A stretch of 64,000 nucleotides of DNA from Mycobacterium sp. 236(2023) (lineage in GTDB: Bacteria > Actinomycetota > Actinomycetes > Mycobacteriales > Mycobacteriaceae): positions 248,001-312,000 of the forward strand of contig NZ_JARSBP010000006.1 of NCBI RefSeq assembly GCF_029623955.1. The letters are read 5' to 3'. Shown here piece by piece: positions 7,479 to 17,063 of the stretch. Position 1 is the first letter of the stretch. Every line of letters starts with the position of its first letter. Both the position numbers and the translations under genes were made by a program. A model generated the notes under the pieces. That model ran no database searches. It was not told where the DNA came from and saw only the letters and a list, made by a program, of their open reading frames with translations.

Positions 7479-10427
7479 TCAGTCGTTACTGGGCGGACCA
7501 GCGGGTCGCGCAGCAGCACGCCTGCGCTGCCTCCCCGCCGGTGGGGCGACGGCTACGTGCTCTTCCTCGTCGTCGTCGTCGTCGTCACCATCGTCGTCGG
7601 AGTCGTCCTCGTCGGAGTCGTCGTCCTCGTCCGAATCCTCGTCGTCGTCATCATCATCATCATCGTCAAGCTCGTCGATGTCGTCGTCGTCATCGTCATC
7701 GTCATCGTCATCGTCGAGGTCGATGTCGTCGTCCGAATCCTCGGAGTCGTCCGAGTCGTCATCAGCGTCGTCGTCGCTGTAGTCGTCGTCCGCATCTTCG
7801 GTCGCGATGGCAGCAGCATCGGCGTCGAGTTCGGCCACGTCCTCCGCGGCGATGGCGGTGTCGTCACCGTCCTCGTCATCGTCGTGCTTGCCGTTGGCCG
7901 CAGCCATCGCCTTGAACATCGGGTGATCACCCGGCGAGTGCGCCGGCACCTTGGCGACCTGCACGTCCTGCTCCGGCTGCTCCGTCCGGCCCCCACGCTT
8001 GCCGCGCTTGCCGCGCCGCCCACTTCCGGCGCTGTTGCCCCCGGATTCGGACTTGCGGCCGTTGGGAGCCGCCGCAGTGTCAACCGGGTCGCCGTGCAGC
8101 ACGATGCCACGACCCGCGCAATGCGTGCAGGTGGTCGAGAACGCCTCGATCAGGCCTGTACCCAGGCGTTTCCTGGTCAGCTGGACCAGCCCGAGCGACG
8201 TCACCTCCGACACTTGGTGTCGGGTGCGGTCGCGGGCCAGCGCCTCGGTCAGCCGGCGCAGCACCAGGTCCCGGTTGGACTCCAGCACCATATCGATGAA
8301 GTCGATGACAATGATGCCGCCGATGTCGCGCAGCCGCAGCTGGCGCACGGTCTCCTCGGCAGCTTCGAGATTGTTGCGGGTGACCGTCTGTTCGAGGTTG
8401 CCGCCCGAACCGGTGAACTTGCCGGTGTTGACGTCGACGACCGTCATCGCCTCGGTGCGGTCGATGACCAGCGTGCCGCCCGACGGCAGGTACACCTTGC
8501 GGTCCATCGCCTTGGTGAGTTGCTCGTCGATGCGGTGGACGGCGAAGACGTCGGGACCGTCGGGGCTGGCAGGCTCGTACTGCTTCATGCGCGGAAGCAG
8601 TTCCGGCGCCACCGCGGTCACGTAGTCGTGGATCGTCTTCCACGCGTCGTCGCCCGACACGATCAGACCCGAGAAGTCTTCGTTGAACAGGTCGCGGATC
8701 ACCTTGACCAGCACGTCGGGCTCTTCGTACAGCGCGACGGCGGCACCGGCCTTCTTCGCGATGATGTCGGCTGCCTTGGCTTCGATCTCGGTCCAGCGGG
8801 ACTGCAGCCGCTCCACATCGGTGCGGATGTCGTCTTCCTTCACCCCTTCCGATGCGGTCCGGATGATCACGCCCGCATCGGACGGGACAACCTCGCGCAG
8901 GATTTCCTTGAGACGCTGGCGCTCGGTGTCGGGTAGCTTGCGGCTGATGCCGGTCGACGACGCACCCGGCACATAGACCAGGTAACGGCCGGCCAGCGAC
9001 ACCTGCGTGGTGAGGCGGGCGCCCTTGTGGCCGACGGGATCCTTGCTGACCTGCACGATGACGTACTGGCCGGGCTTGAGCGCCTGCTCGATCTTGCGCT
9101 GCGCACCGCCGAGGCCAGCGGCCTCCCAGTTGACCTCGCCGGCGTACAGCACGCCGTTGCGTCCGCGGCCGATGTCGACGAAGGCTGCCTCCATCGACGG
9201 CAGCACGTTCTGGACGATGCCGATGTAGATGTTGCCGACCAGGCTGGCCGACGCGGCAGATGTGACGAAGTGCTCGACGACGACGCCGTCTTCAAGAACC
9301 GCGATCTGCGTGTAGCGCGCACCCTCATGCGGCGGTTCGGTGCGGACCTTGTCGCGGACCACCATCGTCCGCTCGACGGCTTCGCGACGGGCCAGGAACT
9401 CGGCCTCGGACAGGATCGGCGGCCTGCGCCGTCCGGCGTCGCGGCCGTCCCTTCGACGCTGACGCTTGGCTTCCAGCCGGGTCGAACCGCTGATGCCCTG
9501 GATCTCGTCGTTCTTGTCGCCCTTGTCGCCCTTGCCGGACTTCCGGGGTTCGCGCTCGTGCACGACGGTGTTGGGCGGGTCGTCGGGCGAGCCGTTGCTG
9601 TCGCCGGACTCATCGGAGCCGGACTTGCGGCGCCTACGACGGCGACGCCTGCGGTTGTTCGCGTCGCCACCCGAGCCGTCGTCATCGCCGCCGTCGTCGT
9701 CGGGATCCTCCGCGGACTCGCCGGACTGAGACTGCTCGTTGTCGGTGTCGCCGTCGGTGTCGGAGTCACCGGACTCGTCGCCGTTCTGTTCACCGCGACC
9801 GCGGCCCCGGCCCCGGCGGCCACGCCTGCGACGTTTGGCCGCGGGCCGTCCCGACTGGTCGTCGTCGGAGTCGGAATCCGAGTCGTCGGCGTCGTCGGAG
9901 TCGTCGCTGTCGGAACTGTCGTCGTCGCTGTCGGCGACCCGGTCTTCAAAACGGACCGGCTGAGGCGCGACGAACAGCGGTAGGTATTCCGCCGGCTGCA
10001 CGGTCGGCGGCGAACTCGGCGTTTCGAGGATCAGGCGGGATTCCGGCTCCTCCTCGGCGGGCGGTTGCTCAGCGGTTTCGACCGTTGCTGCCTCTGGGTC
10101 GGGCTGAGCCTGCGCCTCGACGGCGTCGGTGGCGATGTCAGCCGCCGGCTCGGGGGTGGCCTCGGGTTCTGGAGCGGCCAGGACCTCGCGGATGCGGTCG
10201 GCCTCCTCGCGCCCCACTGTGGAGTGGGCGCTGCGCGTCCGGCCGTCGAGCTCGATCAGGGCGTCGATGATCCGCCTGCTGGTCGTCCCGAGCACCCTGG
10301 CCAGCGAATGGACGCGAACCTTTTCGGGTGGCGGAGAGCCCTTTGCCTGCTCGGGGGCATCAGCTATGTGCTGAGGCTCTTCCCCGAGGTCGTGAGTTGG
10401 TGCTTGAAAGTGCTCATTGTCAGCCAC
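7479..10427 (-). CDS. rne: Ribonuclease E/G with long disordered acidic arms
   Basis: Endoribonuclease for mRNA decay and rRNA processing. In 982 residues the order is: an IF2-N-like segment (about 36-72, VHSLARVLGTTSRRIIDAL); an acidic/Ser and Arg-rich disordered arm to about 345, including RRRRGRRGRGRGRG; an S1 domain from about 396 (GNIYIGIVQNV); the catalytic DNase-I-like region with Mg ligands in DVNTG and DFIDM; and a zinc-link CTHC. The C-terminus is an extreme Asp/Ser/Glu tract followed by a basic Arg/Ala end. Actinobacterial RNase E has its catalytic core in the middle with disordered arms on both sides, as here. In M. tuberculosis dctA separates it from rplU; here they are adjacent. 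Confidence 0.96.
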   Translation of the reverse strand: MADNEHFQAPTHDLGEEPQHIADAPEQAKGSPPPEKVRVHSLARVLGTTSRRIIDALIELDGRTRSAHSTVGREEADRIREVLAAPEPEATPEPAADIATDAVEAQAQPDPEAATVETAEQPPAEEEPESRLILETPSSPPTVQPAEYLPLFVAPQPVRFEDRVADSDDDSSDSDDSDDADDSDSDSDDDQSGRPAAKRRRRGRRGRGRGRGEQNGDESGDSDTDGDTDNEQSQSGESAEDPDDDGGDDDGSGGDANNRRRRRRRRRKSGSDESGDSNGSPDDPPNTVVHEREPRKSGKGDKGDKNDEIQGISGSTRLEAKRQRRRDGRDAGRRRPPILSEAEFLARREAVERTMVVRDKVRTEPPHEGARYTQIAVLEDGVVVEHFVTSAASASLVGNIYIGIVQNVLPSMEAAFVDIGRGRNGVLYAGEVNWEAAGLGGAQRKIEQALKPGQYVIVQVSKDPVGHKGARLTTQVSLAGRYLVYVPGASSTGISRKLPDTERQRLKEILREVVPSDAGVIIRTASEGVKEDDIRTDVERLQSRWTEIEAKAADIIAKKAGAAVALYEEPDVLVKVIRDLFNEDFSGLIVSGDDAWKTIHDYVTAVAPELLPRMKQYEPASPDGPDVFAVHRIDEQLTKAMDRKVYLPSGGTLVIDRTEAMTVVDVNTGKFTGSGGNLEQTVTRNNLEAAEETVRQLRLRDIGGIIVIDFIDMVLESNRDLVLRRLTEALARDRTRHQVSEVTSLGLVQLTRKRLGTGLIEAFSTTCTHCAGRGIVLHGDPVDTAAAPNGRKSESGGNSAGSGRRGKRGKRGGRTEQPEQDVQVAKVPAHSPGDHPMFKAMAAANGKHDDDEDGDDTAIAAEDVAELDADAAAIATEDADDDYSDDDADDDSDDSEDSDDDIDLDDDDDDDDDDDDIDELDDDDDDDDDEDSDEDDDSDEDDSDDDGDDDDDDEEEHVAVAPPAGRQRRRAAARPAGPPSND
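7562..7790 (-). repeat. GAC/GAT triplet tract coding the acidic tail of RNase E
   Basis: On the plus strand this is an almost unbroken run of gtc, atc and tcg triplets; on the coding strand it reads as GAC/GAT (Asp) with scattered Ser, Glu and Ile. It codes for long runs of aspartate near the C-terminus of Rne. Simple triplet tracts of this kind are prone to slippage in multiples of three, so the tail length is expected to vary between strains without breaking the frame. Confidence 0.8.
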
Positions 10428-10736
10428 GTATTCTCCTCAAGCCCCCGGGCGCGTCAGTTTGCTGACGCGGCCACGCGAGGGCTTCCGATTCTGTATCCGG
10501 GCTACCTACTCCCGGACTTTTTATGGTCTCGCTCCGAGTGATCCCGAAGGAACGGTCTCGGTGCCTGTCTGAATGATGGCCGGACGGTCTGCGCCGCACC
10601 GATGTAGCGGTGGTCGCGCTCGTCGAAGTCTTCATTCGGATGGCCGACCCGGGTTGTAAGGCCGGTCACCCGCGACCAGTATCCCACATCCCGGCGGGTG
10701 AACCGAGAAGGCTGGGTTAGCTCGGGCGAGACAGCG
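10428..10736 (-). promoter_or_regulatory. Intergenic leader of rne, with stem-loop
   Basis: This 309-bp gap separates the ndk stop from the rne start and has no supported gene. Close to the rne start, GCGTCAG (10451-10457) and CTGACGC (10462-10468) form a 7-bp stem with a TTTG tetraloop, followed by an AGGAG-like site before the ATG. Long structured leaders that allow RNase E to cleave its own mRNA are known in other bacteria. Such a role here is inferred from position and structure only. Confidence 0.4.
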
Positions 10737-11147
10737 TCAGAGACCGGGGAACCAGAGGTCGATTTCGCGGGCGGCGGAGTCCGGCGAATCGGAACCGTGC
10801 ACCAGGTTGAACTGGGTCTCCAGGCCCAGGTCACCACGGATGGTGCCGGGTGTGGCCTTCTCGACGGGATCGGTCCCGCCGGCCAACTGCCGGAACGCCG
10901 CAACGGCGCGCGGACCTTCGAGGATCGCCGCGACGACAGGCCCCGAAGTGATGAATTCGAGCAGCGACGGGAAGAACGGCTTGCCCTCGTGCTCGGCGTA
11001 GTGGGCACGGGCCAGCTCGTCACTGACGTTCTTCAGCTCCAGCGCTGCGACGGTGAGACCTTTGGCTTCGATTCGGCTGATGATCTCTCCGATGAGGCGG
11101 CGCTGCACACCGTCGGGCTTGATCAGGACGAGAGTTCGCTCAGTCAC
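10737..11147 (-). CDS. ndk: Nucleoside diphosphate kinase
   Basis: Balances NTP pools by transferring the gamma-phosphate through a phosphohistidine. The 136-residue protein starts at GTG (VTERTLVLIKPDGVQR) and carries the active-site segment FNLVHGSDS with catalytic His117. The length equals that usual for bacterial Ndk. The frame stays open upstream to 11558, but that extension is a shadow of the DUF4233 gene. It follows folC and DUF4233 in conserved mycobacterial order. Confidence 0.97.
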   Translation of the reverse strand: MTERTLVLIKPDGVQRRLIGEIISRIEAKGLTVAALELKNVSDELARAHYAEHEGKPFFPSLLEFITSGPVVAAILEGPRAVAAFRQLAGGTDPVEKATPGTIRGDLGLETQFNLVHGSDSPDSAAREIDLWFPGL

Positions 11148-11197
11148 GCCAGGAATTCTAGTCGGACGACGATCGAGCGCCGACGGAGGAGGCGAAC

Positions 11198-11611
11198 TCA
11201 GTCGTTGGTCTGCTGCTGCCCGGGCAGCAGGCCGCGTTTCTGCCGGCGAAGGACTTCGGCGCGCAGGTAGGCGATCAGTGCCCACACGATGAGGAACAAC
11301 AGCCCGATGAAGCCGACGCCGGGATACACGAACCAGCCGGCGACGAGGACCAGCTGAACGCCGAGATTGGCCCAGATGGCCCAGGCGCGCCCTTGCACAC
11401 CCGCCATCAGCACCAGCAGCACGGCGACGCCGACCACATACGCGATCGTCACGCCGGTCAGCCCTGGACCGACGGCGCCGACTACCGGCAGCGCCAGCAG
11501 CACGACGATGGCTTCCAGGATGAGGGTGCCCGCCATGACACCGCGGAAGCTCTTCCACGGATCTAGCGGGGGAACTCCGCCGGCCACATCTGGGTCGGGT
11601 GTGCCGGTCAT
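11198..11611 (-). CDS. DUF4233 membrane protein
   Basis: Small integral membrane protein of 137 residues with four predicted transmembrane helices, after a short Pro/Asp-rich cytoplasmic N-terminus (MTGTPDPDVAGGVPPLDPWKS). It occupies the position between folC and ndk typical of mycobacteria (Rv2446c equivalent). Its start overlaps the folC stop in an ATGA, so it is translationally coupled to FolC. No enzymatic motif is visible and the function is unknown. Confidence 0.85.
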   Translation of the reverse strand: MTGTPDPDVAGGVPPLDPWKSFRGVMAGTLILEAIVVLLALPVVGAVGPGLTGVTIAYVVGVAVLLVLMAGVQGRAWAIWANLGVQLVLVAGWFVYPGVGFIGLLFLIVWALIAYLRAEVLRRQKRGLLPGQQQTND

Positions 11612-13017
11612 GCGGGGTCCTTTCCGAACAGCGTCCGGGCCGCGCCCGCGGTGACCACCGAACCGGTGATGACGATCCCGGCGCCGCTCATTCCCGCGGC
11701 GTCGCCGTCGTTTCCGGAGTCCTCGACGACCGCTGTGGCCGTCTCGATGGCATCCGGCAGCGTCGATGCGGTGATGACCCGCTCAGGGCCGAAGATCTCC
11801 TCGGCCTTGACCGCCAACGCCGCAACCTCCAGCGCCCGGGGCGACCCGTTGTGGGTAACGACGATCTGATCGAGCACCGGTTCGAGTGCGGCGAGGATGC
11901 CGTCGACGTCCTTGTCGCCCATGACGGAGACGACGCCCACGAGGAACCGGAAGTCGAACTCGTCGCGCAGAGTCTCCGACAGCGCGGCCGCTCCGGCCGG
12001 GTTGTGCGCAGCATCGATGAAAACCGTTGGTGCACTGCGCAACCGCTCAAGTCGGCCGGGCGAGGTGACGGCCGCGAACCCGGCCCGGACGGCGTCGATG
12101 TCGAGCTGACGGTCTGCGCCGGCCCCGAAGAACGCTTCGACGGCCGCGAGCGCCAGAACGGCATTGTGGGCCTGATGTTCGCCGTGCAGCGGCAGGAAGA
12201 TCTCCGAGTACAGCCCGCCGAGTCCCTGCAACTCCAGTAGCTGCCCGCCGATGGCCACCTGGCGGCCGAGCACGGCGAACTCCGAATCCTCCCGCGCGAC
12301 AGCGGCATCGGAGCGGACTGCCTGGGCCAGCAGCACCTCCATTGCCTCGGGCACCTGGCGCCCCAGGACTGCGACGGTGTCGGTCGGAACGAGATCGTCG
12401 GCCTGCCTGGTGATGATTCCGGCCTTCTCACCGGCGATCTGGGCGATAGTGTCGCCGAGGTAGTCGACGTGATCGATCGAGATCGGCGTGATGACGGCAA
12501 CCGGGGCGTTGACGACGTTCGTGGCGTCCCACCGCCCGCCGAGCCCGACCTCGACGACCGCGACGTCGACGGGCGCGTCGGCGAAGGCGGCGAACGCCAT
12601 GGCGGTGACGACTTCGAATTTGCTCATCTTCGGACCACCGGCCGCCTGCGACTGCTGATCGACGAGTTCGACGAACGGCTCGATCTCCCGGTAGGTCTCG
12701 ACGTACGTCGCGGGGCTGACCGGCTTGCCGTCGATGGAGATTCGTTCCACCGCGGACTGCAGATGCGGGCTGGTGGTGCGGCCCGTCCTGCGGTTGAACG
12801 CAGTCAGCAGCGCATCGATCATTCTCGCGACCGACGTCTTGCCGTTGGTACCGCCGATGTGGATCGACGGGTAGCCCTGCTGCGGCGAGCCGAGCATCTC
12901 CAGCAGCGCCGAGATCCGTGCCGTGCTCGGCTCGATCTTGGTTTCGGGCCAGCGCTGGTCGAGCAGATGCTCGACCTGCAGCAGCGAGGCGACCTCGTCG
13001 GGTGTCGGCTCGGTCAT
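11608..13017 (-). CDS. folC: Folylpolyglutamate synthase / dihydrofolate synthase
   Basis: Mur-ligase-type ATP-dependent enzyme that adds glutamate to folates and, in many bacteria, to dihydropteroate. The 469-residue protein has the P-loop GTNGKTS at 56-62, the SPHLQSAVERI segment after it, an Omega-loop region, and the C-terminal domain with FIDAAHNPAG. Its ATG overlaps the valS stop (ATGA) and its own stop overlaps DUF4233, making a tightly coupled valS-folC-DUF4233 unit. Confidence 0.95.
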   Translation of the reverse strand: MTEPTPDEVASLLQVEHLLDQRWPETKIEPSTARISALLEMLGSPQQGYPSIHIGGTNGKTSVARMIDALLTAFNRRTGRTTSPHLQSAVERISIDGKPVSPATYVETYREIEPFVELVDQQSQAAGGPKMSKFEVVTAMAFAAFADAPVDVAVVEVGLGGRWDATNVVNAPVAVITPISIDHVDYLGDTIAQIAGEKAGIITRQADDLVPTDTVAVLGRQVPEAMEVLLAQAVRSDAAVAREDSEFAVLGRQVAIGGQLLELQGLGGLYSEIFLPLHGEHQAHNAVLALAAVEAFFGAGADRQLDIDAVRAGFAAVTSPGRLERLRSAPTVFIDAAHNPAGAAALSETLRDEFDFRFLVGVVSVMGDKDVDGILAALEPVLDQIVVTHNGSPRALEVAALAVKAEEIFGPERVITASTLPDAIETATAVVEDSGNDGDAAGMSGAGIVITGSVVTAGAARTLFGKDPA

Positions 13018-15689
13018 GAGAGGGCGGCCAGGCGCGCCGTGATCCGGTCCACTTCTTCACCCGCCAGCTGCTGACGTCCCCGGATCTTGTCGACGACATC
13101 GGCGGGCGCCTTGGCCAGGAACGCGTCATTGCCGAGTTTCGCCGACGTTCCGGCCAGTTCCTTCTGCGCGGCCGCGAGATCCTTCTCCAGCCTGCGGCGC
13201 TCGGCTTCCACGTCCACGGTGCCCGACGTGTCGAGTTCAACCGTGACGGTGCCGCCGGACAGGCGAACCTCCACCGAGGCCGACGGCGCGAAGCCTTCGG
13301 CGGGCGGCGTCAGCCACGCCAGCGCCGTGACCGCGGGAACGTGGGCGTCCAGGCCTGCCCCGCTGATCGCCGACAACCGGGCCGGCACCTTCTGGCGATC
13401 GGCCAGACCCTGGTCGCTGCGGAAGCGACGGACCTCGGTGATCAACTTCTGCATGTCCGCAACGCGTTGCGCCGCAGCCTGATCCACGTCGAATCCGCTC
13501 GGCGTCGGCCAGTCGGCGATGACCAGCGATTCTCCCCCGGTCAGCGTCTTCCACAGCACCTCGGTGACGAACGGCATGACCGGGTGCAGCAGCTTCAGCA
13601 GCGTGTCCAAGACCGCCGCGAGCACTGCCGTCGTATGCGAAACCCCTTCGCCGAGCTGCACTTTGGCAAGTTCCAGATACCAGTCACAGAACTCGTCCCA
13701 GGCGAAGTGATACAGCGCTTCGCATGCCCGGCTGAATTCGTAAGCGTCGAGCGTCGAATCCACCTCGGCGCGAACCTCTTCGAGCCTTCCCAAGATCCAG
13801 CGATCGGCGTCGGTGAGCTCTCCGAGCGCAGGCAGCGGTGCCGGGCTGGCTCCGTTGAGCAATGCGAAACGGGTCGCGTTGAACAGTTTGGTGGCGAAGT
13901 TCCTGGACGCGCGCGCGTGGTCCTCACCGATCGCGAGGTCACCGCCGGGGCTCGCGCCGCGGGCCAGCGTGAACCGCAGCGCGTCGGCACCGAACATCTC
14001 CACCCAGTCGAGCGGGTCGATGCCGTTGCCCTTCGACTTGCTCATCTTGCGGCCGTGCTCGTCGCGGATCAGCCCGTGCAGGAAGACGTTCTCGAACGGC
14101 ACCTGCGGCCCGCGCGCCCCGTCCAGCGTGATCGTCTCGTCGCCCGAGACGAACGTGCCGAACATCACCATGCGGGCCACCCAGAAGAACAGGATGTCGT
14201 ATCCGGTCACCAAAACGCTTGTCGGATAGAACTTCTCCAACTCAGGCGTACGGTCGGGCCAACCCATGGTGGAGAACGGCCACAGGGCTGAGGAGAACCA
14301 CGTGTCCAACACGTCGGGGTCCTGTTCCCAGCCCTCCGGCGGCGTCTCGTCCGGCCCGACGCACACCTGCTCGCCATTGGGGCCGTGCCAGATCGGGATG
14401 CGGTGACCCCACCACAGTTGCCGCGAGATGGTCCAGTCGTGCATGTCGTCGACCCAGCCGAACCACCGCGGCTCGAGGCTCTTCGGGTGAATGGCGATGT
14501 CGCCGTTGCGAACAGCGTCGCCAGCGGCTTTGGCCAGCGATTCGACCTTGACCCACCATTGCAGGCTCAGCCGCGGTTCGATCGGCTCGCCGCTGCGCTC
14601 GGAATGCCCGACGCTGTGCAGATAGGGCCGCTTCTCGGCGACGATGCGGCCCTCGGCCGCCAGCGACTCGCGCACCGCGACCCGTGCTTCGAACCGGTCC
14701 ATCCCGTCGAACCGGGTTCCGGTGTCGGCGATGCGGCCCTTGGTGTCGAGCATCGTGGGCATCGGCAGCTGGTGACGCAGACCGATCTCGAAGTCGTTGG
14801 GGTCGTGTGCGGGCGTGACTTTGACTGCGCCGGTACCGAATGCGGGATCGACGTGAGAGTCGGCGACCACGATGATGTCGTGGTCGAGAAAGGGATGCGG
14901 CAGTGTCTTGCCGACGAGGTCGCGGTAGCGGTCGTCGTCGGGGTGCACCGCGATCGCCGTGTCGCCAAGCATCGTCTCCAGCCGGGTGGTGGCCACGACG
15001 ATGTGCGGTTCGCCGTCGTCCATCGATCCGTACCGGAACGACACCAGCTCGCCTTCGACGTCCTCGTACTTGACCTCGAGGTCGGATATCGCGGTCTCCA
15101 GCACCGGTGACCAGTTGACCAGGCGCTCGGCACGGTAGATCAGCCCCGCGTCGAAGAGACGCTTGAAGATCGTGCGCACCGCGCGCGACAGACCCTCGTC
15201 CATCGTGAAGCGGTCCCGGCTCCAGTCGACACCGTCACCGATACGCCGCATCTGTGCACCGATGGTGCCGCCGGACTCGCGCTTCCAGTCCCACACCTTG
15301 TCGATGAACATGTCGCGACCGAAGTCCTCTTTGGTCTTCCCGTCGGCGGCGAGCTGCTTTTCCACCACGCTCTGGGTGGCGATGCCCGCGTGGTCCATGC
15401 CCGGCAGCCACAGCACCTCGAAGCCCTGCATGCGTTTGCGCCGGGTCAGCGCGTCCATCAGCGTGTGGTCGAGCGCGTGCCCCATGTGCAGGCTGCCCGT
15501 CACATTGGGCGGCGGCAGCACGATCGAGTAGGGCGGCTTGTCGCTGCTGGGGTCAGCGCCGAAGTAGCCCGCCTTGACCCAGCCCTCATACAGATCGCTC
15601 TCTACCGCCCCCGGGTCCCAGGACTTGGGCAGGGCGTCGAGCTCTGGGACGCCGCGGGCGTCTCCGCTGGCATTGGGCTGGGAGGTCAC
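13014..15689 (-). CDS. valS: Valyl-tRNA synthetase
   Basis: Class I aminoacyl-tRNA synthetase of 891 residues that charges tRNA-Val and edits threonine. Visible are HMGH at 68-71 in LPPPNVTGSLHMGH, the CP1 editing insertion (ATTRLETMLGDTAIAVHPDD), the KMSKSKGN loop, an anticodon-binding helical domain and a C-terminal coiled coil (EAERRRLEKDLAAAQKELA). No T-box leader is recognisable in the 82 bp upstream to the next gene. Confidence 0.97.
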   Translation of the reverse strand: MTSQPNASGDARGVPELDALPKSWDPGAVESDLYEGWVKAGYFGADPSSDKPPYSIVLPPPNVTGSLHMGHALDHTLMDALTRRKRMQGFEVLWLPGMDHAGIATQSVVEKQLAADGKTKEDFGRDMFIDKVWDWKRESGGTIGAQMRRIGDGVDWSRDRFTMDEGLSRAVRTIFKRLFDAGLIYRAERLVNWSPVLETAISDLEVKYEDVEGELVSFRYGSMDDGEPHIVVATTRLETMLGDTAIAVHPDDDRYRDLVGKTLPHPFLDHDIIVVADSHVDPAFGTGAVKVTPAHDPNDFEIGLRHQLPMPTMLDTKGRIADTGTRFDGMDRFEARVAVRESLAAEGRIVAEKRPYLHSVGHSERSGEPIEPRLSLQWWVKVESLAKAAGDAVRNGDIAIHPKSLEPRWFGWVDDMHDWTISRQLWWGHRIPIWHGPNGEQVCVGPDETPPEGWEQDPDVLDTWFSSALWPFSTMGWPDRTPELEKFYPTSVLVTGYDILFFWVARMVMFGTFVSGDETITLDGARGPQVPFENVFLHGLIRDEHGRKMSKSKGNGIDPLDWVEMFGADALRFTLARGASPGGDLAIGEDHARASRNFATKLFNATRFALLNGASPAPLPALGELTDADRWILGRLEEVRAEVDSTLDAYEFSRACEALYHFAWDEFCDWYLELAKVQLGEGVSHTTAVLAAVLDTLLKLLHPVMPFVTEVLWKTLTGGESLVIADWPTPSGFDVDQAAAQRVADMQKLITEVRRFRSDQGLADRQKVPARLSAISGAGLDAHVPAVTALAWLTPPAEGFAPSASVEVRLSGGTVTVELDTSGTVDVEAERRRLEKDLAAAQKELAGTSAKLGNDAFLAKAPADVVDKIRGRQQLAGEEVDRITARLAALS

Positions 15690-15771
15690 CGAGCCATTCT
15701 AGGAAGCCGCCGCGAACTAGTTCGTGTCGCCCAAGAGGCCACCCGGAATGTCGCCGAGCGGACGCATCCGT

Positions 15772-17052
15772 CTACTTCAGCCGGGACACCTCAAGAGACA
15801 CGTTGGCGGCCGGGAATCTGGCGAGCAGCGCGTCGCCGAGTGCGGCCGCCGGGGTGAGAATCCCCCGCAGGTCGGACAGCTTGTCTCGGTCCAACGCGAG
15901 GGCCAGTCCGCTCTCGCCGAGCAGCACGGAGGTCGCCTTGTATCCGGGGTCGCCCTGTTGGGACATCCTCGCGACGTACCGCGCACCCGTGGACGTCGTG
16001 GTGTAGGTCTCCACGGTGTAGTGGCCGCGCTCACGCGTGCGGGCGTCGGGGCCGGTTCCCGGCTTGGGCAGCACCTTCTCCAGAGCGCCACGGGGCACCC
16101 GGTTGATGTAGCGGGTTCCCAGCTCCATCGTCGCGACGTTGCCTGCGGTCGCCATGGCCGCGATGACGGGCGCCCCCACTGACCGGCCGAGGCTCATCTG
16201 CTCGCCGTATTCGAAGCGCCTGCCGTAGGCGTAGTCGAGCAGCGCGTTGCTGCGGCGCACGATCCTCGAGTTGGGGATCGCCATCGGGAACGCTCCGACC
16301 CAGTAGCCGTTGAGTTCGGGCGCGATATCGCGACCTCGCCTCCACCGTGCGTCGGGCTGGGCACCGAGTTCGGGTTCGGCGCCGCGATCCGGGCTCAGCG
16401 TGTACGGATCGTTGACGAGCTGCCGCCCTTCCGGATCTCCGGACGCCTCCCTGGCGAACTCGACCATCGAGGCAATGGTGCCGCCAGACGCGCCGCCGGC
16501 GAACGTCCGCACGACGAAGTTGGTGTCGCCGAGCTGCCCGGCCTCGTCCCGCTCGGCTTGCCGATACAGCGCGAATACCGTGAGATCGGAAGGGATGGAA
16601 TCGAATCCGCACGCGTGCACGATGCGCGCGCCGGTGTCGACAGCCTGCTTGTGGTAGAGGTCGATGGCCTTGCGGACGAACAACGTCTCCCCGGTGAGGT
16701 CGGCGTAGTCGGTACCCGCGGCCGCACACGCCGCGACCAGTGGCAGACCGTATTTGAGGTACGGCCCCACCGTGGTGATGACGACTCGCGTGCTCGCCGC
16801 CATGGCGTTGAGTGTCGACGGCTGCGACGCGTCAGCAGAGATCAGCTGCCAGTCCTTCGCCCCGTCGCCGAGTGAGTCCCGCACCGCGAGGAGGCGGTCG
16901 GTGGAGCGCCCTGCGAGGGCGATCCGGGCTCCCGCTCCCGCCGACGCAAGATATTCCGCGGTCAGTTTCCCGACGAACCCGGTGGCGCCGTAGAGCACGA
17001 TGTCGTACTCGCGGTCGTGGGCCTGGTCGCTTGCTCCGTTGCTTGCGCTCAT
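15772..17052 (-). CDS. Saccharopine-dehydrogenase-like / trans-acting enoyl reductase family protein
   Basis: Rossmann-fold protein of 426 residues with the NAD(P) motif LYGATGFVGKLTAEYL near the N-terminus. This family in mycobacteria includes lipid enoyl reductases acting in trans with polyketide synthases, as well as proteins of unknown role; the syntenic M. tuberculosis gene is Rv2449c. The ATG at 17052 gives the expected N-terminus; further upstream extension overlaps the S9 peptidase gene. Only 11 bp separate it from that peptidase, so the two are probably cotranscribed. No PKS gene is nearby, so the substrate is open. Confidence 0.85.
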   Translation of the reverse strand: MSASNGASDQAHDREYDIVLYGATGFVGKLTAEYLASAGAGARIALAGRSTDRLLAVRDSLGDGAKDWQLISADASQPSTLNAMAASTRVVITTVGPYLKYGLPLVAACAAAGTDYADLTGETLFVRKAIDLYHKQAVDTGARIVHACGFDSIPSDLTVFALYRQAERDEAGQLGDTNFVVRTFAGGASGGTIASMVEFAREASGDPEGRQLVNDPYTLSPDRGAEPELGAQPDARWRRGRDIAPELNGYWVGAFPMAIPNSRIVRRSNALLDYAYGRRFEYGEQMSLGRSVGAPVIAAMATAGNVATMELGTRYINRVPRGALEKVLPKPGTGPDARTRERGHYTVETYTTTSTGARYVARMSQQGDPGYKATSVLLGESGLALALDRDKLSDLRGILTPAAALGDALLARFPAANVSLEVSRLK

Positions 17053-17063
17053 GAGAGTGGACG

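Noticed and set aside
7557..8936. Long open frame of 459 codons opposite rne
   Set aside because: It is antisense to the repetitive Asp-coding part of RNase E; the protein would be runs of Val with no domain. It is a by-product of the triplet repeat.
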